DNA of 64,000 nt from an uncultured Sinobacteraceae bacterium (GTDB taxonomy: Bacteria > Pseudomonadota > Gammaproteobacteria > Steroidobacterales > Steroidobacteraceae), in assembly GCA_937902995.1 (NCBI GenBank), contig CALEKY010000139.1, positions 1 through 64,000 on the forward strand, read 5' to 3'. Under the pieces are notes generated by a model. That model had not been told where the DNA came from. It saw only the letters and a list, made by a program, of their open reading frames with translations, and made no database searches. Numbering within the stretch: the stretch's first letter is position 1; the number at the start of each line of letters is the position of its first letter. Shown one piece after another: positions 16,934-26,295 of this stretch. The translations under genes and the position numbers were made by a program.

Positions 16934-18850
16934 ATGACCCAAGCTGCAAACGCAAAAGGAAAGCGAGCCTACGGCGTCGGAGCTTTGGTCGCGCTGGCGA
17001 TTCTGTTCGTCGGCGTGACGGTGTTCGTGAACTTCGTGCTGCGAGGCGCGCGTATCGACCTCACCGAAAGCAAGCTCTATTCGATAGCGCCCGGCACGCA
17101 GCGCATCCTCGAGTCGCTCGAAGAACCGATCAACTTGTATTTCTTCTTCTCGCAGGAAGCGAGCGCGCATTCGCCGCCGATCCGCGCTTACGCGCAGCGC
17201 GTGCGCGAGCTGCTCGAAGAGATGGCCGAGCGATCGAAAGGCAAGCTGCGCCTGCAAGTGATCGATCCCAAGCCGTTCTCCGAGGACGAAGATCGCGCCG
17301 GGGAATTCGGCTTGCAGGCGGTGCCGATCGGGATTCGAGGCGAAACCCTCTACTTCGGCCTCGCCGGCACGAACTCGACCGACGGGCGCGAAACGATCGG
17401 CTTCTTCCAGCCCGACAAGGAAGAGTTCCTAGAATACGACATCGCCAGCCTGATTTATCGGCTCGCGCATCCTGAGCGGCCGATGGTCGGCGTGATGTCT
17501 TCGCTGCCCGTCGATACCGGCTTCGATCCGATGACGGGACAGATGCGCGAAGCCTGGGCGAGCATCGCTCAGTTGCGCGAGCTGTTCACGATCCAGACGA
17601 TCGCCACGGACGTGCCCAGCATCCCCGAGGAAGTCGACATCCTCATGGTGATCCATCCGCGCAACCTGGCCGATTCGACGCTCTACGCGATCGATCAATT
17701 CGTCATGCGCGGCGGGAAGCTGATCGCGTTCGTCGACCCGCAATCCGAAATGGACCCGAGCGCTCAACAGATGGGCGGCATGGGCTCGCGCTCGTCGACG
17801 CTCGGCAAGTTGTTCGACGCGTGGGGCATCGATTACGACGCCACCAAGTTCGTCGGCGATCGCGAGCTCGGACTCACGGTTTCGCTGCGCCAGGGCGAGC
17901 CGCCCTCGCAACACGTGCACATCATCGGGTTCAATCGCAATTCGATGAACGACAAGGACGTCGTCACATCGGCACTGGATTCGATCAACACCTGGACGGT
18001 CGGCGCGCTCAAGAAAAAGGACGGCGCGGAGATTCAGTTCGAGCCGCTGATTCAATCGAGCGCGAATGCGATGCTCCTGCCGACATCGCGCGTCGCTTTC
18101 ATGCCGGACAGCCGTTCGCTGCTGGAAGGGTTCCAGCCGAGCGGCGAGCGTTACGCGATTGCCGCGCGCGTCACTGGCAAGCTCAAGTCTGCATTCCCGG
18201 ACGGCGCACCGAAATCCGACGACGACTCGTCGGATAACAAGTCGAACGCCAAAGAGCATCTTGCGGAGAGCAAGGGCGACGCAAACCTCATCCTCGTCGC
18301 CGATACGGACATCCTTGCCGATCCGCTCTGGATCCGCACCCAGAACGTATTCGGTCAGCGCGTCGCAATTGCCTGGGCGAACAACGGCGATTTCGTCTCC
18401 AACAGCCTGGACAATCTCGCCGGCAGCGCCGATCTGATCAGCATTCGCGGACGCCAAAGCTTCTTCCGTCCGTTCACTCGGGTGGACGCGCTTCGTCAGC
18501 AGGCCGACGAGCGGCTGCGCGCGAAGGAGCAAGAGCTCGACAAGGAGCTGCGCGAAACCGAGCGCAAACTGTCGGAGCTGCAAGCAAGCCGCGACGATCA
18601 AGGCTCGCTCGTGCTCTCGCCCGAGCAAGAGGCCGAGATCCGGCGCTTCCAACAAGAGCGGCTGCGCATCCGTAAAGAGCTGCGCGATGTACGCCGCAGC
18701 CTCGATGTCGAGATCGAACGGCTGGGCACCGCGCTCAAGTTCTGGAACATCTTCTTCATTCCGATCCTGATCGCGATCGGCGCCGCCGTTCTAGCCGTAG
18801 TGCGTCGCAATCGGCTCAAAGCGGGACGCGCTGTCGCACAGACCGGATGA
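16934..18850 (+). CDS. Gld-type ABC auxiliary protein (GldG-like)
   Basis: A 638-residue protein with an N-terminal membrane anchor (about 13-38), a large periplasmic part with the GldG/ABC_transp_aux fold (starting RIDLTESKLYSIAPGTQRIL), a helical coiled-coil stretch at about 515-600 (rich in Arg, Glu and Leu) and a C-terminal membrane helix before an Arg/Lys tail. It starts 1 bp after the permease stop. In the family it is an obligate partner of the GldF permease. An Asp/Ser/Lys-rich insert at about 430-450 is species-specific low complexity. Confidence 0.9.
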   Translation: MTQAANAKGKRAYGVGALVALAILFVGVTVFVNFVLRGARIDLTESKLYSIAPGTQRILESLEEPINLYFFFSQEASAHSPPIRAYAQRVRELLEEMAERSKGKLRLQVIDPKPFSEDEDRAGEFGLQAVPIGIRGETLYFGLAGTNSTDGRETIGFFQPDKEEFLEYDIASLIYRLAHPERPMVGVMSSLPVDTGFDPMTGQMREAWASIAQLRELFTIQTIATDVPSIPEEVDILMVIHPRNLADSTLYAIDQFVMRGGKLIAFVDPQSEMDPSAQQMGGMGSRSSTLGKLFDAWGIDYDATKFVGDRELGLTVSLRQGEPPSQHVHIIGFNRNSMNDKDVVTSALDSINTWTVGALKKKDGAEIQFEPLIQSSANAMLLPTSRVAFMPDSRSLLEGFQPSGERYAIAARVTGKLKSAFPDGAPKSDDDSSDNKSNAKEHLAESKGDANLILVADTDILADPLWIRTQNVFGQRVAIAWANNGDFVSNSLDNLAGSADLISIRGRQSFFRPFTRVDALRQQADERLRAKEQELDKELRETERKLSELQASRDDQGSLVLSPEQEAEIRRFQQERLRIRKELRDVRRSLDVEIERLGTALKFWNIFFIPILIAIGAAVLAVVRRNRLKAGRAVAQTG

Positions 18851-18893
18851 TGCTCGTCGGCCATTCGTACCGACGGGTTTGACATGAAGACGA

Positions 18894-18916
18894 ACGGCCG
18901 CGTCTTGCGCGGCCGT
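18894..18916. other. Intergenic hairpin inside the Gld operon
   Basis: ACGGCCGCG (18894-18902) and CGCGGCCGT (18908-18916) form a perfect 9-bp stem with a TCTTG loop, in the 89-bp gap between the GldG-like and DUF4340 genes. No T run follows, so it is not a classical terminator. It may protect or process the upstream mRNA. Confidence 0.4.
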
Positions 18917-18939
18917 CGCAGACTCCGAGGATCGTCACG

Positions 18940-20058
18940 ATGAATCCACGTCGACTTGTCATCTTCGCCATCATCGCCGTCGTCGTCATCGCGCTGGCCG
19001 TGTTCCTGGCGAATCGGCAAACGGAGTTGCGGCTGACCGGTGAGGAGCTGCTCTACCCCGAGCTCAAAGCCCAGGCCGACAGCGTCAAAGCCATTCGGAT
19101 CTACAAGGCCGGCGATGCGCGCGTGGTGGAAATCCTGCGCAACGGCGCCGAGTGGACTCTAACGGAGCGCAACGGATATCCGATCGCCGCGGCGAAGGCA
19201 CGCAATCTCGTCCGCGCACTTTCGAACGCCAAAATCCTCGAAGAGAAGACTTCGGATCCGACCAAGTACGCATCGCTCTCCGTCGAGGACGTGGAGTCCG
19301 CCGAAGCGAAAGGCGTGCGCATCGAGCTCGAAGGGCCGGCCTCCCCAGTCAATCTGATCGTGGGCAAGGATGGGCCAGGCGCGAATTCGAGCTACGTTCG
19401 CCGCGTCGGCGAACAGAAGAGCTGGCTCGTGAGCGAACAACTCAGCGCCTCGCCGGAACCGCGCGACTGGCTCGACAAGGACATCATCAACGTCTCCGCC
19501 GACCGCGTTCAATCCGCCACGATCGAAATTCAGGGCCAGAAGCCGTACACGGCGTCGAAAGCTTCGCGAGCAGACGAAAATTTTGCGGTGTCGCCGCTGC
19601 CGAAAGGCAAGGAGCTGTCGTACGCAGGTGCCGCGAACGGTTTTGCCACCGCGCTCGTCAGCCTGACGCTCGACGACGTGAAGCCGAAGGCGGAGCTTGC
19701 CGACGCCAAGCCTGCCGCAAGAGCGACGTATCGAACGTTCGACGGACTGAAGGTCGAGATGCAGGGCTACAAGCTCGACGACAAGCACTATCTGACGCTC
19801 ACGACGTCGTACGACGCGGAGCTCGCGGACAAATTCAAAGTGCAGACATCGGCTCCCGCCGACGCCGAGAAGAAAGAAGGCGACGCCGCCGAATCGGCGG
19901 AAAGCGAGAACAAGTCCGAAGAAGGCGATGCAGCTGCGCCTGATGTGTCCGCCGAAGCGCAGAAGGTTGCCGACAAGACTGCGAACTGGGTCTACGAGAT
20001 CCCGCGCTACAAGTACGAAGCGATCTTCCGTCCGCTCGATGAAATGCTGAAGAAGTAA
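18940..20058 (+). CDS. DUF4340 domain protein of the Gld-type ABC system
   Basis: A 372-residue protein with one N-terminal membrane helix (VIFAIIAVVVIALAVFLA) and a long periplasmic DUF4340 region built of repeated beta modules (EWTLTERNGYPIAAAKARNLV, then repeats around DIINVSADRV). An acidic Lys/Glu/Ala-rich insert lies near 305-335. DUF4340 proteins regularly follow the GldG-like gene, so it is taken as the last partner of the exporter. Its biochemical role is unknown. A GC hairpin follows 3 bp after the stop. Confidence 0.88.
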   Translation: MNPRRLVIFAIIAVVVIALAVFLANRQTELRLTGEELLYPELKAQADSVKAIRIYKAGDARVVEILRNGAEWTLTERNGYPIAAAKARNLVRALSNAKILEEKTSDPTKYASLSVEDVESAEAKGVRIELEGPASPVNLIVGKDGPGANSSYVRRVGEQKSWLVSEQLSASPEPRDWLDKDIINVSADRVQSATIEIQGQKPYTASKASRADENFAVSPLPKGKELSYAGAANGFATALVSLTLDDVKPKAELADAKPAARATYRTFDGLKVEMQGYKLDDKHYLTLTTSYDAELADKFKVQTSAPADAEKKEGDAAESAESENKSEEGDAAAPDVSAEAQKVADKTANWVYEIPRYKYEAIFRPLDEMLKK

Positions 20059-20061
20059 CCC

Positions 20062-20089
20062 GACGTCCCCGCCCTCCGGCGGGGATGTC
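20062..20089. terminator. Bidirectional terminator between convergent genes
   Basis: GACGTCCCCGCC (20062-20073) and GGCGGGGATGTC (20078-20089) form a 12-bp stem with one G-T pair and a CTCC loop, fitting exactly between the DUF4340 and RDD genes. GTTTC follows on the plus strand; the T run is weak on both sides. Confidence 0.65.
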
Positions 20090-20092
20090 GTT

Positions 20093-20629
20093 TCAGCGCT
20101 TCGGCAATTGGACGATCCGCGTGTGGGTCCAACGGTCGTGCCACGACCGTTTGTCGCGGCTGAACGCAGCGGATGCGTAGCACAGCACGAGCGGCGCCAA
20201 CGCGATCGTCCAAGCCACGGCACGCGCCCACGTCGGCCACTCGTCCCATAACAGCCAATAGCCTGCGATCGGCGGCAACGTGAGCGCCCAGAGAATGGCC
20301 ATACGCTTGATCGCAGCCCCCCAGCTCACTGTCTGCCCGGTCGTCGTCTCGATCCGCAGCCGCCACGCTTGCATGCCTAGCGTCTGTCCTTTGGCGCGCG
20401 TCCAGAAGTAACCGAAGAACACCGTGGCGATCAGCAACAGATAGGCGCGATACGCGTAGGCGAGCCAACCGACCTCTTCCGGCACGAGCACCTTGCCATC
20501 GAGAAACGGCACGAACGCAAACGTCGCGAGCGCGAGCACGGCAATGAGCACGAGCCCGTCGTAAACGATGGCTGCCAAACGCCGCCAGAGCGCTGCCGGC
20601 GGATTCGATTCGATCTCGCTAACGGACAC
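20093..20629 (-). CDS. RDD family membrane protein
   Basis: About 178 residues with three to four membrane helices. The RDD hallmarks are the N-terminal Arg (ALWRRLAAIVYDGLVLIAVLA, giving R and D) and the late Asp (RSWHDRWTHTRIV). KGQTLGMQAWRLRI is the typical central motif. The start is taken as a GTG at 20629 overlapping the lptG stop by 11 bp. Some RDD proteins act as ion antiporters; function here is unknown. It is probably cotranscribed with lptF and lptG. Confidence 0.88.
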   Translation of the reverse strand: MSVSEIESNPPAALWRRLAAIVYDGLVLIAVLALATFAFVPFLDGKVLVPEEVGWLAYAYRAYLLLIATVFFGYFWTRAKGQTLGMQAWRLRIETTTGQTVSWGAAIKRMAILWALTLPPIAGYWLLWDEWPTWARAVAWTIALAPLVLCYASAAFSRDKRSWHDRWTHTRIVQLPKR

Positions 20630-21683
20630 GGGCAACGGCAATGGTCGTGATGAGGGTGAGCAAGGCGGTCGGCGCCCAAGCGATGACGAGCGGCGGCAGC
20701 CTGAACACATCCCCACCGCTCTCGATCATCTTCGTGAGGAAGAAGAACGCCACACCGATCAGGATACCGACGACGGTACGCGCGCCCGTCCCAGTCGAGC
20801 GCATCGGACCGAATGCGAACGGCACCGCGAGCACGACGATGATGGAAACGGCGACGGTGCGTGCGATCCGCGCCCAGAATCCGGTCTCGTACATGCGCGT
20901 ATCCAGATTGTTGGCACGTAGATGCGCGATGTAACTGCGCAGATTGCGCCCGGTGAGCATGTCCGGATCCATGGCCGCGAGCCCCAGGAACTCGGACGAC
21001 AGCGACGTATCCAGCTGCGCGCTCGTTTGCTGGCTGGCGATCACGCGATCGTCCTCGATGCGCGATTCCTTGTACCCGGACAGCAGCCACCGATTCGCGC
21101 CATCGATCGAAGCGCTCTCTGCGCGTCCGACGCTCGCCAGCCGGCGCTGCTCGTCGAACTTGAAAATGTACACACCGCCGTACGTCGAACCGGCCGTCTG
21201 CTGCTGGAACGAAATGATCGTACGGCCGTCTTTCGCCCAAGCGCCGCGGCGGCCCATGCTGTAGTCGCGGAACTTCTCGTACGCACGCATCTGACGCGCA
21301 TACTGCTCGAGCGGCGGCGCAATGAACTCGCCGAGCACACCGGTGACCAGCATCAAGATGAGTCCCGCCGCGCCGACCCAAAGCCCGATCCGCATCGTCG
21401 AAATACCGGCGGCACGAATGACGATCAGCTCCATGGATCGTGCGAGATTGCCGAGCGAAAGCAGTGAGCCGATCAGAGCCGCGATCGGCAACACGTCGAA
21501 CGCGTACTTCGGCAGGCTCAACGCCACGAACCACAGCGCGTCCGAGGTCGTGTACGTTCCGACGCCGATGTCGTCCTGCTGCGTGATGAAAAGGTACAGG
21601 CCGCTCAGCACGAGCAGCACGAGCACGACCAGGAACGTGTAGCCCAGAACGGATTTGATGATGTAGCGCGCGAGCAGCGACAT
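20619..21683 (-). CDS. lptG: LPS export permease LptG
   Basis: A 354-residue inner-membrane component of the LptB2FGC complex that extracts lipopolysaccharide for transport to the outer membrane. Six membrane helices are arranged three and three around a periplasmic beta-jellyroll of about 170 residues; SMELIVIRAAGISTMRIG is the coupling-helix region. Its ATG overlaps the lptF stop as TGATG. The larger frame upstream is a shadow inside lptF. It pairs with lptF, and both are divergent from pepA, as in Pseudomonas. Confidence 0.95.
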   Translation of the reverse strand: MSLLARYIIKSVLGYTFLVVLVLLVLSGLYLFITQQDDIGVGTYTTSDALWFVALSLPKYAFDVLPIAALIGSLLSLGNLARSMELIVIRAAGISTMRIGLWVGAAGLILMLVTGVLGEFIAPPLEQYARQMRAYEKFRDYSMGRRGAWAKDGRTIISFQQQTAGSTYGGVYIFKFDEQRRLASVGRAESASIDGANRWLLSGYKESRIEDDRVIASQQTSAQLDTSLSSEFLGLAAMDPDMLTGRNLRSYIAHLRANNLDTRMYETGFWARIARTVAVSIIVVLAVPFAFGPMRSTGTGARTVVGILIGVAFFFLTKMIESGGDVFRLPPLVIAWAPTALLTLITTIAVARVR

Positions 21684-22813
21684 CAGGCGATCCCCATCGC
21701 CGGCCGCGCGCGCCGCCATACGCTCTTGGGCATCAAGAGCCAAAGCGCAAAGAGCAGCGCAAAACCATGGACCCACCACAAACCGACGGCCGGTGTCAGC
21801 GTGCCGTTCTCCACCCACGCCCGCGCTGCCAGCAGCACCTGGTAGTAGACGAAATAAACGAGAATGGCCAAACCGATCCGGCCGAAACGACCTTCGCGCG
21901 GACGCAGCCGTGAGAGCGGCACAGCGATCAGCATCAAAATGAAGGTCATCAACGGAATCGACAGCCGCCATTGCAGCTCGGCGATGTCCTCGCGCGTCAT
22001 CGAGGCGAGCAGCTCGCCCGTCAGTTTCATTTCCGCCTTGCCGGCACTCGCGACGACGCTGCCCAACGGCACGGGAATCCCGCCTTCCGCAAACTGCATG
22101 ATGCGGAACTCGCCGCTGCCCGGGATACCTTCGTAACGGCGTCCGTCATAGAGCACGAACGTCTGTTCGGGCAGCCCGACGCCGCGTTGCTCCGCACGCG
22201 ACGCCACCCATACCTCGAGCACGCTTTGTTTCTTATCGGGCGTCGGCCGGTCGACGAACACATTGACGTTGTGCAGGATGCCGTTGTCGTCGACGCTCTC
22301 GGCATAAAAGACGATGTTGCCGCCGCTGAACGTGCGAAACCGCCCGGGCTCGAGAGCACCGAACTGCGCTTCGCGTAACGCATCTGCCCGGATCTCCTGC
22401 GCCCGTGCGCTTGCTTGCGGCACGGCTTGGAACGACAGCCAGGCGAGCAACCCGGCGATCGCCACACCGAGAATGCCGATCGGGCGGAACAAGCCTCCCG
22501 GACCGACGCCGCACGCTTGAATCGCGGCCATTTCGCTCTCGTGATACAGCCGGCCGAGCGCGAGCACGATCGCCAGGAAGAAACCGATCGGGACGATGAC
22601 CGTGAGATAGCCGGCCGAGGTCAGACCGATGAGCGCCAGCACCACATGACGCGGAAAATCGTTGGCGGCCGCTTGCGAGAGGACGCGCGCCAACGCGTTC
22701 GAGACCAGGATGATGAGCAGGACCGACGTTACTGCGAGCCAGGTCGTGGCCACCTCGCGAAAGATGTATCGATCCAGCGTACGCAGCAGCAACCCTTGAA
22801 CCCCGGCGCGCAA
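21683..22813 (-). CDS. lptF: LPS export permease LptF
   Basis: A 376-residue partner of LptG with the same topology. The N-terminal TLDRYIFREV, the coupling motif GRLYHESEMAAIQACGVGP, the jellyroll (about 125-265) and the C-terminal helices (MTFILMLIAVPLSRLRPREGRFG) are all visible. The ATG at 22813 gives nine residues before TLDRYIF; a TTG slightly downstream is possible. The 139-bp gap to pepA must hold both divergent promoters. Confidence 0.95.
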   Translation of the reverse strand: MRAGVQGLLLRTLDRYIFREVATTWLAVTSVLLIILVSNALARVLSQAAANDFPRHVVLALIGLTSAGYLTVIVPIGFFLAIVLALGRLYHESEMAAIQACGVGPGGLFRPIGILGVAIAGLLAWLSFQAVPQASARAQEIRADALREAQFGALEPGRFRTFSGGNIVFYAESVDDNGILHNVNVFVDRPTPDKKQSVLEVWVASRAEQRGVGLPEQTFVLYDGRRYEGIPGSGEFRIMQFAEGGIPVPLGSVVASAGKAEMKLTGELLASMTREDIAELQWRLSIPLMTFILMLIAVPLSRLRPREGRFGRIGLAILVYFVYYQVLLAARAWVENGTLTPAVGLWWVHGFALLFALWLLMPKSVWRRARPAMGIA

Positions 22814-22952
22814 TTCATCCCGAGAAGGATGGAGTAGACTACGGCCCCTTCACATCGGCCGACATTGTCGCGGCCGGTACGTTAAGCGACGCGGCCCGCC
22901 GCGTAAACCCGTTTGTCCGCGTCGTACGCGATATCGAGAGGATACAGACATC

Positions 22953-24437
22953 ATGCAATTCTTCGTGACCTCGGCGACGCCGTCCCGACAGCGCACCGAT
23001 TGCGCCATCGTGGGCATTTTCGACAAGGGCACGCTCGGCGCAGCCGCCGAAGAGCTCGACGCCAAGCTCGGCGGACGCATTTCGAAACTCGCCAAGCGCG
23101 GCGATGTGCGCGGTAAGGCCGGCGACACGCTGCTGCTTGCCGACGTGTCGGGCGTTGCTTGCGAACGCATCCTGCTCATCGGTCTCGGTGCACGCGACAA
23201 GTTCACGCGCAAGCAATACCGCAAAGCCGTGACGACGGCGCTCAATGCGCTGGACAAGACCGGCGCACGCGACGCGGTGAGCTATCTGTCGCTCGAGGAT
23301 GTCCAAGACACCGACGCGTACTCGGCCAGCCGAGCCGCGGTCGAAGCCGTCGGCAATGCTCAATATCGCATTCCGGATCACAAGACCTCGAACAAACGGC
23401 CGAAATCCGCCCTCACCCGCTTCGGCATCGCCGTCGCCGGCCGCGGCGATCGCGCGGCCGCAGAGCGGGGCATCGCGCATGGCGAAGGCATCGTGGCCGG
23501 CATGAACTTGATGCGCGATCTGGCGAATCAGCCGGCGAACGTGTGCACACCGACATACCTGGCCAACACGGCGAAGAATCTGGCGCGCGAGCACAAGTCC
23601 ATTCGCGTGCGCGTCTTGAACGAAGACGAGTGCCGTCGGTTGAAGATGGGCTCGTTCCTGTCGGTGACGAACGGTACCCAAGAGCCTGCGAAGCTCATCG
23701 TGATCGAGTATCGCGGCGGCGCCAGAAATGCCGATCCGGTGGCCCTCGTCGGCAAGGGCGTGACGTTCGATACGGGCGGCATTTCGCTCAAACCGCCGGC
23801 CGCGATGGACGAAATGAAATTCGACATGAGCGGCGCCGCAAGCGTGCTCGGCACGTTCAAAGCCGTGGCGACCCTGAAGCTGCCGATCAATCTCGTCGGC
23901 GTCGTACCCGCCTGCGAGAACATGCCGAGCGGACGGGCGACGAAGCCTGGCGACATCGTCAAGAGCATGTCGGGTCAGACGATCGAGATCCTGAACACCG
24001 ACGCCGAAGGCCGTCTGATCCTCTGCGATGCCATCACGTACGCGCGGCGCTTCAAGCCGAAGGCGGTCATCGACATCGCAACGCTCACCGGCGCCTGCGT
24101 CATCGCGCTGGGCACGCACCTCTCCGGTTTGTTCGGCAACGATCAGGAGTTGATCGATGCGTTGCGCGATGCCGGACAGCGTGCCGACGATCGCGCGTGG
24201 CCGATGCCGATCGGCGAGGAATATGCCGAGGGCCTGAAGAGTAATTTTGCGGACTTCGCCAATGTCGCCGGCCGCGAAGCCGGTGCCGTCACCGCGGCCT
24301 GCTTCCTCGCGAAGTTCACGGATGGCCTCAAGTGGGCGCATCTCGACATCGCGGGCACCGCGTATGTCAGCGGCTCGAACAAATCCAGCACGGGCCGTCC
24401 GGTGCCGCTGCTCGTCGATTACTTGTTGCACCAATAA
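22953..24437 (+). CDS. pepA: Leucyl aminopeptidase (M17)
   Basis: A 494-residue hexameric cytosolic aminopeptidase with two metal ions. The catalytic motifs VGKGVTFDTGGISLKP and the family signature NTDAEGRLIL are intact. The N-terminal domain is of usual length. In E. coli this protein also binds DNA at carAB and cer sites. It is followed by holC 32 bp downstream, the conserved pepA-holC-valS order, here interrupted by a leftward pair. Confidence 0.97.
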   Translation: MQFFVTSATPSRQRTDCAIVGIFDKGTLGAAAEELDAKLGGRISKLAKRGDVRGKAGDTLLLADVSGVACERILLIGLGARDKFTRKQYRKAVTTALNALDKTGARDAVSYLSLEDVQDTDAYSASRAAVEAVGNAQYRIPDHKTSNKRPKSALTRFGIAVAGRGDRAAAERGIAHGEGIVAGMNLMRDLANQPANVCTPTYLANTAKNLAREHKSIRVRVLNEDECRRLKMGSFLSVTNGTQEPAKLIVIEYRGGARNADPVALVGKGVTFDTGGISLKPPAAMDEMKFDMSGAASVLGTFKAVATLKLPINLVGVVPACENMPSGRATKPGDIVKSMSGQTIEILNTDAEGRLILCDAITYARRFKPKAVIDIATLTGACVIALGTHLSGLFGNDQELIDALRDAGQRADDRAWPMPIGEEYAEGLKSNFADFANVAGREAGAVTAACFLAKFTDGLKWAHLDIAGTAYVSGSNKSSTGRPVPLLVDYLLHQ

Positions 24438-24469
24438 TCTGCTCGGCAGCTTCGAGCGACGGACCCGGC

Positions 24470-24901
24470 ATGGCCCGCGTGGATTTCTACGTGCTCTCGG
24501 ACGAAGGCCCCGATGCAAGGCTGCGCTTCGCTTGCCGATTAACTGAGAAAGCCGTCGATCAGGGCATGAAGGTTTATGTGCAGACATCCTCGACAGCGGA
24601 AGCACTGCGCCTGGACGAGCTGCTGTGGACGTTCAACGATCGCAGCTTCCTCGCGCACGAGATCGCCACGGCCGCTGGCCCAAGCCATCCGCGAGTCATG
24701 GTGCTGCTCGGCGAATCCGCAGCGCCGCCGACCCATCGCGAGGTTCTGATCAATCTGAGCGGACGCGTCCCCGACGATCTCGATGCTTACGGACGTATCG
24801 CCGAGATCGTCGATGCCGATCCGGAACGCAAACGGCTATCTCGCGAGCTCTACAAGCAATATCGAGCGCGCGGCTGTGCGCTCGACTCGCACAACGTTTG
24901 A
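24470..24901 (+). CDS. holC: DNA polymerase III chi subunit
   Basis: A 143-residue clamp-loader accessory protein that links the replisome to SSB. It starts MARVDFYVLSDEG and contains CRLTEKAVDQGMKVYVQTSS, LDELLWTFNDRSFLAHE and VLINLSGRVPDDLDAYGRI, all typical of HolC. The start at 24470 follows the pepA stop closely, suggesting cotranscription. Longer frames upstream overlap pepA and are ignored. Confidence 0.94.
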   Translation: MARVDFYVLSDEGPDARLRFACRLTEKAVDQGMKVYVQTSSTAEALRLDELLWTFNDRSFLAHEIATAAGPSHPRVMVLLGESAAPPTHREVLINLSGRVPDDLDAYGRIAEIVDADPERKRLSRELYKQYRARGCALDSHNV

Positions 24902-24909
24902 ACCGACGC

Positions 24910-25362
24910 TCAGCGTCTTGTCAGATAACCTGCGTGGTCGACTTCCACGCCGGGCGCGCCGCGCAAGAATGCCGCCCGCATGTCATCGGGAATCGGCTTC
25001 TTCTTCAAAGTGTGCGCATCGACGTTGACGTACACCGTCTCGGCGGTCGCGATCACGGGCTCGGTCCCGGCAATTCTGAATTCCGTGAACGTCGTGAACG
25101 AGGTCGTGCCGATGTGTTTGACCGCGACCGAAATCTCGAGCACCTGATCGAACCGCGCCGGGGCGCGCCACTCGATCGTCTGTTTCACGAGTTGGTAGTC
25201 GACCTCGCCCGTTTGGATCTCGTTTCCGTAACCGACCGAGCGTAAGAACTCTCCGGTCGCAAGGTCCACGTAATCGCCGTAACGTGCATTGAACACGACC
25301 TTCTGCGCATCGCACTCGCCGTAACGCACGCGCAGGTAATACTTGAATCGATCCGAGCTCAT
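24910..25362 (-). CDS. Acyl-CoA thioesterase, 4-hydroxybenzoyl-CoA thioesterase-like
   Basis: A 150-residue single-hotdog protein. RVRYGECDAQKVVFNARYGDY contains the Asp typical of the 4HBT family catalytic site, and the IEWRAPARFDQVLEISV and FRIAGTEPVIATAETVYV strands follow. It probably hydrolyses an acyl-CoA; the substrate is not readable. The same frame continues upstream for over 1,000 codons antisense to valS, but only this part has protein-like content. The ATG at 25362 overlaps the TSUP permease stop as ATGA, so the two are coupled. Confidence 0.9.
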   Translation of the reverse strand: MSSDRFKYYLRVRYGECDAQKVVFNARYGDYVDLATGEFLRSVGYGNEIQTGEVDYQLVKQTIEWRAPARFDQVLEISVAVKHIGTTSFTTFTEFRIAGTEPVIATAETVYVNVDAHTLKKKPIPDDMRAAFLRGAPGVEVDHAGYLTRR

Positions 25363-26117
25363 TCTCTCATCCAGTAATAAATCGCCAATCCGAATCCGAC
25401 CGAGACCACGACCCAACGCAAAAACGTCGGATGCAGCCGTCCGGCCACTCTCCCGCCGAGCGCTCCGCCCATGAGCGCGCCCGCTGCCATCAGCGCCGCC
25501 ACCGACCAAATCACTCGATCCGAGAACAGAAAGTACACGCTCGCCGCGACGTTCACTGCAAATGCCGTCACCTGCTTGAGCGCGTTCAAGCGCGTGAACG
25601 TGTCGTCCATGGTCAGCGCGAGCACCGCCAGCACGATCACGCTCATCCCCGCGCTGAAAAAGCCGCCGTAGACGGCCGCGCCCAGCACGACGATGCCCCC
25701 TAACGCCGCGCTCGTACGGTGATGAACCGTCGTACGCCGCAGCGCAAACCGTTTCACGAGGTCCTGAAGAGCCAGCAGTACCGATCCGATCAGCAACATG
25801 TAAGGAACGAGCACCTGGAAGGTGCGTTCGCGGGTATGAAGCAGAATCGTTGCACCGACGAGTCCGCCGGCGACTGCAACCGGCAGGCATAGCCACAAAC
25901 GCCGGCGCTGACCGTCGATCTGGCGCCATTGGGCCATCGTCGCTCCGAAATACCCCGGGCATAGCGCGACCGCGTTCGTGACATTCGCTGCAATCGGCGA
26001 GACACCGACTGCAAGCAGGGCCGGGAAACTGATGAGCGTTCCGCCGCCCGCCACGGCGTTCACGGCACCGGCCGCAGCGGCCGCAAGGAACAGGATGACG
26101 ATCTCGGCGGGTGTCAT
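25359..26117 (-). CDS. TSUP family permease (TauE/SafE-like)
   Basis: A 252-residue membrane protein with about eight helices. The family motif near the N terminus, AGAVNAVAGGGTLISFPALLA, and its second copy around GAAVYGGFFSAGMSVIVLAVL are both present. Members export sulfite, sulfoacetate or related anions; the substrate here is unknown. It is translationally coupled to the thioesterase downstream. The pair sits leftward between holC and valS, breaking an otherwise conserved order, so it may be an insertion. Confidence 0.92.
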   Translation of the reverse strand: MTPAEIVILFLAAAAAGAVNAVAGGGTLISFPALLAVGVSPIAANVTNAVALCPGYFGATMAQWRQIDGQRRRLWLCLPVAVAGGLVGATILLHTRERTFQVLVPYMLLIGSVLLALQDLVKRFALRRTTVHHRTSAALGGIVVLGAAVYGGFFSAGMSVIVLAVLALTMDDTFTRLNALKQVTAFAVNVAASVYFLFSDRVIWSVAALMAAGALMGGALGGRVAGRLHPTFLRWVVVSVGFGLAIYYWMRE

Positions 26118-26210
26118 GACAGGCCGCGCATGTTAGCCCGCGAATCCCCCGATCGCTCGGCCTACAGCGCCGTTTCAGCGGGGTGAACCGCCGATTTGCC
26201 CTCTTCTCCC

Positions 26211-26259
26211 CGTCCTCCTGCTTACAAAGGAGGGACGTACCGGCCGTCGCCGCTATAAT
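26211..26259 (+). promoter_or_regulatory. valS upstream hairpin and -10 box
   Basis: A perfect TATAAT lies at 26254-26259, 36 bp before the valS ATG; no good -35 is seen at 16-18 bp. Just upstream, CGTCC-TCCT (26211-26219) and AGGA-g-GGACG (26228-26237) form a 9-bp stem with one bulged G and an 8-nt loop. The hairpin lies before the start site, so it would act as DNA or as a REP-like repeat rather than as mRNA leader. Confidence 0.5.
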
Positions 26260-26295
26260 CGCCGGCCCCTGTTTCTTGCCCCAACCTGCCCCGAA

